Origin: Mayfieldus sp963772265
GTDB lineage: Bacteria > Actinomycetota > Thermoleophilia > Solirubrobacterales > 70-9
Direction of reading: 5' to 3'
Assembly: GCA_963772265.1 (NCBI GenBank)
Contig: CAVYWS010000004.1
Coordinates: 124,001-188,000, forward strand
Length of the DNA: 64,000 nt
In this document: positions 17,429-25,898 of the stretch, piece after piece
How the letters are laid out: each line of letters begins with the position of its first letter
How positions within the stretch are numbered: position 1 is the first letter of the stretch
The notes under the pieces: model-generated
Seen by the model: the letters and a program-made list of their open reading frames with translations, nothing else
Told to the model about the DNA's origin: nothing
The model's database searches: none
Program-made: the position numbers and the translations under genes

Positions 17429-18727
17429 GTGAGCGTGCTGCTACTGGCGCTGCTCTTCCTGCTTGATCGCGATCAACGGGTTCTTCGTCGCCGCCGAGTT
17501 CGCGCTCGTGCGAGTCGAAGCGGGCCCGCATGGAGCAGGAGGCCGCGGAGGGGAACGCCGCCGCCGGCAGGGTGGTCCGCCAACTCGACCACATCGACGA
17601 GGCGCTGTCCGCCTGCCAGGTCGGGATCACGATGGCTTCGATCGGGATCGGCTTCCTGGGCGAGCCGGCCGTTGCGCAGCTGATCGAGGACATCTTCGGA
17701 CTCTCCTCGAAGCTCTCGCACGCGTTCGCCGTCGCGATCGCCTTCGCCTTCGTCACCGCCATGCACATCAGCATCGGCGAGCAGGTTCCGAAGATGCTGT
17801 CGATCAGCCGTGCCGAGCGCGCAGCCCGCCGCGTCTCGCGTCCGCTCGACTGGTTCCGAGCGGCCAGCGCACCCTTCACCCTCGCCCTGACCAAGCTCGC
17901 CAACGCGATCGTGCGGCTGTTCGGCGTCGACCCCGCGAACCTCGAGGAGCGCTATGGAGTCCGAGGACCTGAAGTCGATCATCGACCGCTCCCGCAGCGG
18001 CGGCGATCTCGACCCGGGCGAGGCGGTGATGCTGAGCGGCGTCTTCCACCTCCACGAGCAGGAGGCGCGCGAGGTGATGACGCCGATCCCGGCGGTGGTG
18101 ACGATCGACGGCTCGGAGACCGTCGAGACGGCGCTGCGGCGCTGCGTCACCTCCGGCCACACCCGCCTCGTCGTCACCGAGGACGAGAACCCCGACCGGA
18201 TCAAGGGAATCGTCCACAACAACCGCCTCGCCCGGCTCTACATGGACGAGGGCCCGCACGCCCCGATCGAGGGGGCGGTTCGCGACGCCCTGATCGTCCC
18301 CGAGACGCGGCCGCTCGACGACCTGCTCCAGGACCTGCAGCGCCAGCGCGCCTCGATGTCGGTGGTCGTCGACGAGTACGGGCGCACGGTCGGCCTGGTG
18401 ACGGTCGAGGACATCCTCGAGGAGGTGGTGGGGGAGATCGAGGACGAGACCGACCCACGGGCCGGGACCCTGCGCCAGCTGACCAACGGCGACTGGTTCG
18501 TGCGCGGCCACGTCTCGCTCGGTGACCTCGAGGACGCGGGAATCGAGCTTCCGGTCGAGACCGACGCCTACAACTCGGTCGGCGGCTACGTCTTCGCCGA
18601 GCTCGGCCGGCTGCCGAAGCGCGGCGACACGATCAGCGCCGACGGCTACACGATCAGGGTCGAGTCCGTGCGTGAGAACCGCATCGAGGCGGTGCGGATC
18701 CGCAAATCCGCCGCCGCGACCGGCTGA
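17429..18727 (+). CDS. CNNM/CorC (HlyC) family transporter-associated protein with CBS domains (three frameshifts)
   Basis: Begins GTG with MSVLLLALLFLL, then in another frame IAINGFFVAAEFALVRVE, then MEQEAAEGNAAAGRVVRQLD, SACQVGITMASIGIGFLGEP and MHISIGEQVPKMLSI, the DUF21/CNNM membrane domain. A further shift near 17950 leads into two CBS domains (REVMTPIPAVVTIDGSETVE, MSVVVDEYGRTVGLVTVEDI) and a CorC/HlyC C-terminal domain (FVRGHVSLGDLEDAGIELPV, VGGYVFAELGRLPKRGD). The family is linked to Mg2+/Co2+ export. Shifts lie near 17464, 17520 and 17950. An upstream gap of 131 bases shows no clear promoter. Confidence 0.8.
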
Positions 18728-18811
18728 GCGCGAATCAGGCGCGCCAAAGTCCGTCCGACCGGCGGCTTAGCTTGCTCGCGGACCCGGTCCTCTAACCGTT
18801 CGGAGGCATCT

Positions 18812-19057
18812 ATGTGGGTCGTTCGGCTGACCGACAAGCAGCTCGAAGTCCTGAGGGCTCTGCTGCGTTCCGAGCAGCATCTCGGCCCCGCCCTGCAGGG
18901 GGCATTGGAATCGCTTGACCTGGCCCGCTGGGACGAGTTGCCCGAGGCCGAGCTGCCCTGGGGCGAGGTCGCGGACGCGGCCCGCCGGCAGGGGATCTCC
19001 GAGGCGGACGTGATCTGGGACCTGAGCGGCCGGCGCCGCCGCAACGCGGCAGCCTAG
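18812..19057 (+). CDS. Small hypothetical protein
   Basis: 81 residues, ATG 18812 with GGAGG at 18802-18806. The sequence MWVVRLTDKQLEVLRALL...GISEADVIWDLSGRRRR is helical, soluble and ends in a basic tail; no family recognised. Its TAG (19055-19057) lies inside the left arm of the 16-bp inverted repeat 19054-19175. Confidence 0.65.
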   Translation: MWVVRLTDKQLEVLRALLRSEQHLGPALQGALESLDLARWDELPEAELPWGEVADAARRQGISEADVIWDLSGRRRRNAAA

Positions 19058-19175
19058 GCCGCGAAACCGTCGCATCTCGGCGTCCTCGGTCGGCCGGCTC
19101 GGTCATGCACGCATCAAGTGCACTCCCGTCGCCGGCCTCCCTGCGTCCACCGAGCTGCTCGGTTTCGCGGCCTAG
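19054..19175. repeat. Inverted-repeat element (MITE-like) between convergent genes
   Basis: The left arm CTAGGCCGCGAAACCG (19054-19069) and right arm CGGTTTCGCGGCCTAG (19160-19175) are perfect 16-bp inverted copies separated by 90 bases with no gene. Because CTAG is palindromic, the structure can also be read as 12-bp terminal inverted repeats flanked by a 4-bp CTAG duplication, as left by a small transposable element. The left arm carries the stop codon of the 81-residue protein and the right arm the stop of the antiporter. A bidirectional terminator is the alternative reading, although a 90-base loop is long for that. Confidence 0.6.
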
Positions 19176-20758
19176 ACCTCCAGCCGCGACTCCTCGAGGT
19201 CGAGCTCGCGTTCGACCCGGCGCATGACCTCGGCCGAGATCTCGCGCTCGTTGCGGAGCCGGACCAGCTCGCGGCGCTGGGTGGCGTAGATCTCGTGCAT
19301 CAGCCGCTGGTAGGCGAGCGAGCCCTCCTCGAGGCCGTCTTCGTCCTCGATCTTGCCGGCGCGGATCTTGAAGCGTCGCCGGCGGAACTCGTAGAGCCTG
19401 CGGACCCGCTCGATCGTCCCTTCACGGGTCCATTCCTCGGCCTCGAGCTCGTCGACCCGCTCGATCGCCGCCCGTGCGATCACCAGCCGGGCGCGGACCT
19501 CCTCGTTCTCCTCCTCGGTGCCGTCCTCGACGAGGCCGAGGCGGCGGATCAGCCAAGGGAGGGTGAGGCCCTGGCCGACCACGGTGACCAGGATCAGGGA
19601 GAAGGTGATGAACTGGATCAGCGCGCGGCCGGGCAGCGGGGCCCCGGCATCGGTGTGCAGCGGCAGCGCAAGTGCTGCCGCGAGCGAGACGGCGCCGCGC
19701 ATCCCCGACCAGCCGCCCACCACCCGCATCTGCCAGCTGCCGCGGCGGGCGAGCTGCGACTCGCGGCGGTCGATCGTCCTGATCACCGCGGTCATCGCGA
19801 AGGTCCAGACGAAGCGCATCGCGATCACCGCCCCGCAGACCGCTGCCGCGTAGCCGACCACCTCGCCGGCCGGCCGGCCGCTGAGGCCGTCGACGATCAC
19901 CGGCAGCTGCAGGCCGATGAGGATGAACAGCGTCGCGTTGAGCAGGAAGGTAAGGATCGACCACATCGCGTAACCCTGCATGCGGCTCTCGGGGGTGGCG
20001 ATCTCGGGAGCGCGGAATCCCAGCACGAGGCCGCAGGCGACGACTGCGAGGACGCCGGAGACGCCGAGCTGGTCGGCGGGCACGAAAGCCCCATAGGCGC
20101 TGAACAGCGAGATCGTCAGCTCGGTGTTGACGTCGTCGATTCGTTTGCGGACCTCGGCGATAGCCCAGCCGACGGCGAGCCCGATCGCGGCGCCGCCGGC
20201 TACGTCGCCGAAGAAGGTGAGGACCGTGTGCCCGGCCGAGACGCTCTCGCCAACCGCAACCGCAACCGCGACCTTGTAGGTGACCAACGCGGTGGCGTCG
20301 TTGATCAGGCTCTCGCCCTCCAGCACGTTGACGAGCCGCCGCGGCGCGCCGACGCGCCGCATCACCGCCGTCGCCGCCGCTGGATCGGTCGGCGAGACGA
20401 TCGCTCCGAGGGCGAAGGAGACGGCCCACGGCAGCCCGATCAGCTCGTGCGCGATCACGCCGACGACCGCGGCGGTCGCCAGGGTCATCCCGATCGCGTT
20501 GAGCGCGATCACCCGCGCGTCGGCCCGCAGGCTGCGGAGATCGGCGAAGAAGGCCGAGGCGTAGAGCAGCGGCGGCAGGAAGACGAGCAGGACGAGGTCC
20601 GGGTCGAGCTGGATGTCGGGGATCCCCGGGATCAGCCCCAAGACCAGCCCGCCGAGCACCAGCGGAATCGGGTAAGGCACCTCGAGCCAGTTGGCGATCG
20701 CGTTCAGCCCGGCGGCGGAGACGAAGAGCGCCGCAAGAAATATCTGCAGATCGTTCAC
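19172..20758 (-). CDS. Na+/H+ antiporter, CPA1 (NhaP) family
   Basis: 528 residues, intact. About 12 membrane segments with the CPA1 signatures LLVFLPPLLYASAF, LGAIVSPTDPAAATAVMRR, VLEGESLINDATALV and GGWSGMRGAVSLAAALALP. A long charged C-terminal cytoplasmic tail follows (VRRLYEFRRRRFKIRAGKI... ELDLEESRLEV). It exchanges cytoplasmic Na+ (or K+) for external protons in pH and salt homeostasis. The stop lies in the right arm of the inverted repeat 19054-19175. Transcribed away from the acyl-CoA cluster; the gap to the upstream dehydrogenase gene is 27 bases, so the two may be co-transcribed. Confidence 0.92.
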   Translation of the reverse strand: MNDLQIFLAALFVSAAGLNAIANWLEVPYPIPLVLGGLVLGLIPGIPDIQLDPDLVLLVFLPPLLYASAFFADLRSLRADARVIALNAIGMTLATAAVVGVIAHELIGLPWAVSFALGAIVSPTDPAAATAVMRRVGAPRRLVNVLEGESLINDATALVTYKVAVAVAVGESVSAGHTVLTFFGDVAGGAAIGLAVGWAIAEVRKRIDDVNTELTISLFSAYGAFVPADQLGVSGVLAVVACGLVLGFRAPEIATPESRMQGYAMWSILTFLLNATLFILIGLQLPVIVDGLSGRPAGEVVGYAAAVCGAVIAMRFVWTFAMTAVIRTIDRRESQLARRGSWQMRVVGGWSGMRGAVSLAAALALPLHTDAGAPLPGRALIQFITFSLILVTVVGQGLTLPWLIRRLGLVEDGTEEENEEVRARLVIARAAIERVDELEAEEWTREGTIERVRRLYEFRRRRFKIRAGKIEDEDGLEEGSLAYQRLMHEIYATQRRELVRLRNEREISAEVMRRVERELDLEESRLEV

Positions 20759-20785
20759 GGCCCGAGATTGTGGCCGCCGGCCTGG

Positions 20786-21613
20786 CTAGCCGTAGTCGTA
20801 GAAGCCGGCGCCCGATTTGCGGCCGAGCTTGCCGTCGCCGATCATCTCGACGATCAGGCCGGGCGGCTTGTGGGCCGCCTCGTTGGAGTCGGCGTGCAGC
20901 GCGTCCCCGATCGCCTCGGCGACGTCGAGGCCGACGAAGTCGAGCACCGCAAGCGGCCCCATCGGGTGCCCGGCGCCCAGGGTCATGCAGGAATCGACCT
21001 CGCCCGGGTCCATGCCGGTGCGCTCGAGCATCCGCACGGCGTCGAACAGGTAGGGGAAGAGCAGCCGGTTGACCACGAACCCGGCCTGGTCTGGAACCTC
21101 GACCGCGGTCTTTCCGAGCGCCCCGCACCAGGCCAGCGCCCGCTCCTTGAGGCCGTCGCCGACCGGGGAGGGGAAGCAGAGCTCGACCAGTTTCATGCGC
21201 GGGACCGGGTTGAAGACGTGCAGTCCGAAGAAGCGGTCGGGGTGGCCGCTGCGCTCACCCAGGTCACCGACCGACAGAGACGAGGTGGTGCTGGCCAGGT
21301 CAGCCTCGGGGGCGGCCTCGCCGAGGGTCGCCAAAAGGTCGGTCTTGACCTCGGGGTCCTCCTTGATCGCCTCGACGACGACGTCGCACTCGGCCAGGTC
21401 CGCGGGATCGGTCGTGACCTTGAGCCGTCCGGCTTCGGCGCCGTCGATCTTCGCGCAGGCGGCGGTGGTCTTCTCCTCCGCGCGCCAGGCGGATGCGTCG
21501 CTGCGGGCCAGCAGCAGCGTCTTCCCGGTCGCGGTCGCGGTCGCCGCCAGGCCGGTGGCAATCGTGCCGCTACCGGCAATCCCGGGATGCTTGTACCCCT
21601 CGGTGGCGTTCAC
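20786..21613 (-). CDS. 3-hydroxyacyl-CoA (3-hydroxybutyryl-CoA) dehydrogenase
   Basis: 275 residues with both domains: an NAD-binding N-terminus (HPGIAGSGTIATGLAATATATG) and VVVEAIKEDPEVKTDLLATL, then STTSSLSVGDLGERSGHPDR and FFGLHVFNPVPRMKLVEL with the catalytic His, and the C-terminal dimer domain (DQAGFVVNRLLFPYLFDAVR, LGAGHPMGPLAVLDFVGLDV, GRKSGAGFYDYG). It oxidises 3-hydroxyacyl-CoA to 3-oxoacyl-CoA with NAD. The residue after the first glycines is GSGTIA rather than the usual GxGxMG. GTG start 21613. A thiolase and acyl-CoA dehydrogenases nearby supply the other beta-oxidation steps. Confidence 0.9.
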   Translation of the reverse strand: MNATEGYKHPGIAGSGTIATGLAATATATGKTLLLARSDASAWRAEEKTTAACAKIDGAEAGRLKVTTDPADLAECDVVVEAIKEDPEVKTDLLATLGEAAPEADLASTTSSLSVGDLGERSGHPDRFFGLHVFNPVPRMKLVELCFPSPVGDGLKERALAWCGALGKTAVEVPDQAGFVVNRLLFPYLFDAVRMLERTGMDPGEVDSCMTLGAGHPMGPLAVLDFVGLDVAEAIGDALHADSNEAAHKPPGLIVEMIGDGKLGRKSGAGFYDYG

Positions 21614-21658
21614 GCGGCCTGGTTGTTATCACGAACGGACGCCCGCTCGGCGCAATGC

Positions 21659-22171
21659 TCAGTCCTGCGGCGTCCAGGGATGCTCTCGGCCGAGGCCGGG
21701 GTGGACCCCCCGCAGCTCGGTCTGGTCAGCCTGGACCTTCTGGAGCAGGTCGATGAGCTGCTCGCGCTCGCCCTCGGCGAGTGAAGAGCAGAGCTTCAGC
21801 TCGTATTCGATCGCGACCTTCGCGGCCCGCTCGAGGGTCTCCTGTCCCTTCTCGGTCACGTGCAGCCCGCGCACCCGGCGGTCATCGGGATCTGGACGGC
21901 GCTCGACCAGGCCCCCTTTCTCGAGCTCGTCGGCGAGGGCGACCATGCGGCTGGGGGGAACGCCGAGCCGTTCGGCAAGCGACTGCTGCGACTGTCCCGC
22001 CGAGGCTGCGACATAGCGCAGCAGGAGGAATTCGCGGGGGCCGATACCGAGCGGCGTCAGTGCCTCGGCAAAGCGCCTCGACGAGAAGAACCCGAGCTGA
22101 GAGATCAGGAATCCGACGCTGCGCGGTGGCTGCTCGGGGACCGGGGACTCGATTTTCAGCTCGTCGGCCAC
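21659..22171 (-). CDS. MarR family transcriptional regulator
   Basis: 170 residues with a winged-helix core: LTPLGIGPREFLLLRYVA, GQSQQSLAERLGVPPSRMVA, DELEKGGLVERRPDPDDRRV and GLHVTEKGQETLERA. GTG start 22171. It is divergent from the MMPL transporter, with 212 comparatively AT-rich bases between them; the usual logic is repression of its own gene and the exporter, relieved by a ligand. It also lies upstream of the hydroxyacyl-CoA dehydrogenase in the same direction, so the two may form one transcript. Confidence 0.9.
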   Translation of the reverse strand: MADELKIESPVPEQPPRSVGFLISQLGFFSSRRFAEALTPLGIGPREFLLLRYVAASAGQSQQSLAERLGVPPSRMVALADELEKGGLVERRPDPDDRRVRGLHVTEKGQETLERAAKVAIEYELKLCSSLAEGEREQLIDLLQKVQADQTELRGVHPGLGREHPWTPQD

Positions 22172-22188
22172 ACGACTACTTTACATCG

Positions 22189-22217
22189 AAGAACGATTTT
22201 TGTTATAGATGGTTCTT
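22189..22217. promoter_or_regulatory. Candidate MarR operator between marR-type and MMPL genes
   Basis: AAGAAC (22189-22194) and GTTCTT (22212-22217) form a perfect inverted repeat separated by 17 bases, in an AT-rich stretch (GATTTTTGTTATAGATG) just upstream of the MarR start. The rest of the 212-base intergenic region shows no other clear element. Assignment as the operator is by position and symmetry only. Confidence 0.4.
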
Positions 22218-22383
22218 GAGCGAAACAGTTTGTGCGGGGAAGGAAATCTGAAGCGATGAGTTGTCTATTTCGCCCCAACCCGTTCGTCTCAGCGATGAAT
22301 CTTCACTCGCGTGACGGTCATCAACTTACGCGCCAATTCAGATCAGTAGTAGTGCAGGCCCCGCCGCACGGAAAGGAACCCGG

Positions 22384-24528
22384 ATGACACGCCAACTCGC
22401 CCGCCTCGCCGACATCGCCTACCGCCGCCGCGGCCGCATGGTGCTGGGCTGGATCATCGGCGCGATCCTGCTGATCGCGATCGGGTCCGCGCTGAAGGGC
22501 GAGTTCAAGGCCGACTACGACACGCCGGGGTCGGAGTCGAAGGCGGCCAGCGACATCACCGAGCAGCGCTTCGCCGGGTACTCGGGCCAGGAGATCTACG
22601 TCGTCTGGAAGGACGAGGCCGGCGCCCGAAGCGCCGGCGCGACGAAGGGGATCAACGGCTTCCTCGCCGACGCGGAGAGGGTCAACCACATCGCCCCGCA
22701 CACGCCGATCCGGGTCTCCGAGAACGGCAAGATCGGCGCAACGACGCTGCCGATGACCGTTCCCGGCTGGGACTTCAAGAAGGACGACGGCAAGAAGCTG
22801 ATCGACGCCGCCGAGTCAAATGACGGCAACGGACTGGAGATCAAGCTCGGCGGCGATCCGATCTATGCCGCCCAATCGCAGTCGAGCCCAGAGGGGATCG
22901 GCTTCCTCGGCGCGGCGATCGTCCTGCTGATCGCATTCGGCTCGCTGGTCGCCGCCGGCCTGCCGCTCGCGATAGCGCTGATTGGGCTCGGAATCACCTC
23001 GGGCGGGCTAATCGCCCTGCTGGCCAACATCATGGACGTTCCCGATTGGACCACCGCGGTGTCGGGGCTGATCGGGATCGGAGTCGGCATCGACTATTCG
23101 CTGCTCGTCCTGACGCGCTTCCGCTCCGCGATGCATGACGGCAAGGACCGCCACGACGCCGTGGTCGAGGCGGTGACGACGGCGGGGCGCAGCGTGATCA
23201 TCGCCGGCGCGACGGTGGTGATCGCCGTGCTCGGGCTCTGCTTGACCGGCCTCTCCTACATGTACGGCGTCGCGGTCTCCGCCTCGCTGGCCGTCTTCGT
23301 CGTCGCCCTCGCCTCGATCTCGCTGCTGCCGGCGCTCCTCTCCTACCTCGGCCCGCGGGTCGACCGCCTGCGGATCCCCCTGCTGGGCCGGGCGCTGAAG
23401 ACAGAGGCCACGGAGGAATCGCTTGCCTGGCGCTGGAGCCACGCCGTACAGCGGCGCCCATGGACCGCTGCGATCGCCGCTACGGCGGTGCTGCTGGCCC
23501 TGGCGGCCCCGGCGCTCGGCATGCGCCTCGGCTTCCCCGACGCGGGCAACGACCCGCCGGACACGATGACCCGCCAGGCCTACGACCTCAACACCGAAGG
23601 ATTCGGTCCCGGGAGCAACGGGCCGCTTGTGGTCGCGATGAGGCTGCCCGAAGATCCTGCCGCGAAGGGGCACGTCAACTCGCTCGCCGACAGCATTCGC
23701 AGCGACCCGGGTGTCGCATTCGTCACCGCCCCCCGGATCAACGCGGCGGGTGACGCGGCGCTGCTCACGGTGATCCCGAAGGACTCACCTCAGGACCAGA
23801 AGACCGAGGACCTCGTCAACCACCTGCGCGACGACGTCGTGCCGCAGCAGCTCGCGGGCTCGGGAATCGACGCGAAGATCGGCGGAGTCACCGCCGCGCT
23901 CGAGGACCAGAGCGAGTTCCTGAAGGACCGGCTGCCGCTGTTCACGATCGGCGTCGTCGGCCTCTCGTTCCTGCTCCTGCTGGTCGCCTTCCACTCACCT
24001 CTGATCTCGCTCAAGGCGGGGATCATGAACCTGCTCTCGGTGAGCGCCGCCTACGGCGTGATGACGCTGGTGGCGAAGGGGGGCGCGGTAGGCGGGCTGA
24101 TCGGAATCGACCACGAGGTGCCGGTGGCGCCGTTCATGCCGGTGATGATGTTCGCGATCCTGTTCGGGCTCTCGATGGACTACGAGGTCTTCCTGATCTC
24201 GCGGATCCGCGAGGAGTACCTCAAGGACGGAAACACCTCGCGGGCAGTCGCCGACGGCCTCGCCAAGACGGCACGGGTGATCACCGCGGCGGCGGCAATC
24301 ATGGTCGTCGTCTTCCTCGCCTTCATCGCTGCGCCGGACGTCTTCCTGAAGCTGTTCGGGATCGGGCTCGCCTCGGCGATCTTCCTCGACGCAACGGTGG
24401 TGCGGATGGTCCTCGTTCCCGCCGTGATGCAGCTGCTCGGGGACCGCAACTGGTGGATCCCCGACTGGCTCGAGCGGCGCCTGCCGCGGCTCGACGTCGA
24501 GCACGTCGCTCTCGGCACCGCGGAGTGA
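22384..24528 (+). CDS. MMPL/RND family transporter
   Basis: 714 residues, intact, about 12 membrane segments in two halves, each with a large extracytoplasmic loop. Hallmarks: GIGVGIDYSLLVLTRFRSAM and LFGLSMDYEVFLISRIREEY, the paired (S/G)xDY proton-relay motifs. ATG 22384 with AAAGGAA upstream. MmpL proteins export lipids, siderophores or drugs using the proton gradient. Neighbouring lipid-catabolic enzymes and the divergent MarR suggest fatty-acid or lipophilic-compound export, but the substrate is not determined by sequence. Confidence 0.92.
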   Translation: MTRQLARLADIAYRRRGRMVLGWIIGAILLIAIGSALKGEFKADYDTPGSESKAASDITEQRFAGYSGQEIYVVWKDEAGARSAGATKGINGFLADAERVNHIAPHTPIRVSENGKIGATTLPMTVPGWDFKKDDGKKLIDAAESNDGNGLEIKLGGDPIYAAQSQSSPEGIGFLGAAIVLLIAFGSLVAAGLPLAIALIGLGITSGGLIALLANIMDVPDWTTAVSGLIGIGVGIDYSLLVLTRFRSAMHDGKDRHDAVVEAVTTAGRSVIIAGATVVIAVLGLCLTGLSYMYGVAVSASLAVFVVALASISLLPALLSYLGPRVDRLRIPLLGRALKTEATEESLAWRWSHAVQRRPWTAAIAATAVLLALAAPALGMRLGFPDAGNDPPDTMTRQAYDLNTEGFGPGSNGPLVVAMRLPEDPAAKGHVNSLADSIRSDPGVAFVTAPRINAAGDAALLTVIPKDSPQDQKTEDLVNHLRDDVVPQQLAGSGIDAKIGGVTAALEDQSEFLKDRLPLFTIGVVGLSFLLLLVAFHSPLISLKAGIMNLLSVSAAYGVMTLVAKGGAVGGLIGIDHEVPVAPFMPVMMFAILFGLSMDYEVFLISRIREEYLKDGNTSRAVADGLAKTARVITAAAAIMVVVFLAFIAAPDVFLKLFGIGLASAIFLDATVVRMVLVPAVMQLLGDRNWWIPDWLERRLPRLDVEHVALGTAE

Positions 24529-24534
24529 AGGCCC

Positions 24535-24559
24535 GGCGGCGCGTAACGTGCGCGCCGCC
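24535..24559 (+). terminator. GC hairpin after the MMPL gene
   Basis: GGCGGCGCG (24535-24543), loop TAACGTG, CGCGCCGCC (24551-24559): a perfect 9-bp stem six bases after the MMPL stop, without a T-run. It probably terminates or stabilises the MMPL transcript. Confidence 0.5.
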
Positions 24560-24574
24560 GCCGAGACTGGACCT

Positions 24575-24603
24575 TTGACTGGCTAGTCAGCCAATCGGAT
24601 ATC
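24575..24603 (+). promoter_or_regulatory. Promoter of the thiolase gene with palindromic operator in the spacer
   Basis: TTGACT (24575-24580) as -35, 17 bases, then GATATC (24598-24603) as a weak -10. The spacer region contains nested palindromes: TGGCT-AGTC-AGCCA (24580-24593) and GACT-GGCT-AGTC (24577-24588). This resembles operators of TetR-type regulators of lipid catabolism, which occlude RNA polymerase. No TetR gene is in the window. Confidence 0.5.
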
Positions 24604-24664
24604 TTTGAGCCAGCCGACCCAGGTCGGCCGGCCCGCAAAAGACTCAGAACGGAGGCATTCGGAG

Positions 24665-25843
24665 ATGCAGAACGGCAAGTTCGGTGGCCGAGAGGTCGTC
24701 ATCGTCGAAGCGGTTCGCACCCCGATCGGGCGCGGCCACGAGGAGAAGGGCTACTACAAGGACGTCCATCCCTCGAACCTGCTGGCCAAGACCTACTCCG
24801 AGCTGATCGCGCGGACCGGCATCGACCCCTCCGAGGTCGAGGACGTGATCGCCGGCTGCGTGCAGCAGTTCGGCGAGCAGGGGCTCAACATCGGGCGCAA
24901 CGCCTGGCTCGAGGCCGACCTGCCGATCGAGACCCCGGCGACCACCGTCGACCGCCAGTGCGGCTCGGCCCAGCAGGCGGTCAACTTCGGCGCCGCCCTT
25001 GTCGCCTCCGGTGTGCACGACGTGACGATCGGCTCCGGGGTCGAGCACATGGGCCACATCTCCTTCGCCGACAGCATCGAGGTGATGAAGGAGCACGGGG
25101 CGGCGTTCAGCCCCGAGCTGCTCGAGCACTATGCCCTGGTCCCGCAGGGCATCTCGGCCGAGATGATCGCCGACAAGTGGGAGATTCCCCGCTCCGAGCT
25201 CGACGAGATCGGCCTGCGCTCACACCAGCTTGCCGCCAAGGCAACCGAAGAGGGCCGCTTCGAGCGCGAGATCATTCCCTTCGCGGTCAACGGCGACACC
25301 TACGTCACCGACCAGGGGATCCGGCCCGACACCAGCCTCGAGAGGCTCTCCGAGCTGAAGCCGGCCTTCAAGGAGGACGGCAAGATCACCGCCGGCAACT
25401 CCTCGCAGATCTCCGACGGCGCCGCCGCGGTGCTGCTGATGACCCGCGAGAAGGCCGACGAGCTCGGGCTCAAGCCGCGGGCTCGCGTCCTTGACCAGAC
25501 GACGGTCGGCGTCGACCCGGTGATCATGCTGACCGGCCCGATCCCCGCGACCCGGAAGCTGCTGGACCGCAACGGGATGAAGATCGAGGACATCGACCTG
25601 ATCGAGATCAACGAGGCCTTCGCCTCGGTTGTCGCCGCATGGCGGCGCGAGGTCGAGCCTGACATGGATCGGGTCAACGTCAACGGCGGCGCGATCGCGC
25701 TCGGCCACCCGCTCGGCTCGACCGGCGCGCGGCTGATCACGACCCTGCTGCACGAGCTCGAGCGCTCCGACAAGGAGACCGGTCTGGTCACCATGTGCTG
25801 CGGCGGCGGCCTCGGCACAGGCACGATCATCCAGCGCGTCTGA
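24665..25843 (+). CDS. Acetyl-CoA C-acetyltransferase (thiolase)
   Basis: 392 residues, intact. Catalytic Cys in VDRQCGSAQQAVNFGA, His in NGGAIALGHPLGSTGARLI, and Cys in LVTMCCGGGLGTGTII; also EINEAFASVVAAW. ATG 24665 with GGAGG at 24651-24655. It cleaves 3-oxoacyl-CoA with CoA in the last step of beta-oxidation, or condenses acetyl-CoA. Preceded by its own regulated promoter and near a hydroxyacyl-CoA dehydrogenase and two acyl-CoA dehydrogenases, so a degradative role is favoured. Confidence 0.93.
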   Translation: MQNGKFGGREVVIVEAVRTPIGRGHEEKGYYKDVHPSNLLAKTYSELIARTGIDPSEVEDVIAGCVQQFGEQGLNIGRNAWLEADLPIETPATTVDRQCGSAQQAVNFGAALVASGVHDVTIGSGVEHMGHISFADSIEVMKEHGAAFSPELLEHYALVPQGISAEMIADKWEIPRSELDEIGLRSHQLAAKATEEGRFEREIIPFAVNGDTYVTDQGIRPDTSLERLSELKPAFKEDGKITAGNSSQISDGAAAVLLMTREKADELGLKPRARVLDQTTVGVDPVIMLTGPIPATRKLLDRNGMKIEDIDLIEINEAFASVVAAWRREVEPDMDRVNVNGGAIALGHPLGSTGARLITTLLHELERSDKETGLVTMCCGGGLGTGTIIQRV

Positions 25844-25898
25844 GCAGCTGAGGCACCCGCTAGGGTGCCGCGTCCTGTTCACTGACGAGGAGGTTTCG

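Noticed and set aside
19118..21784. An 888-residue open frame on the plus strand
   Set aside because: It is antisense to the antiporter and hydroxyacyl-CoA dehydrogenase, is rich in Arg, Asp and His, and has no domain. It is a composition effect of the GC-rich third codon position.
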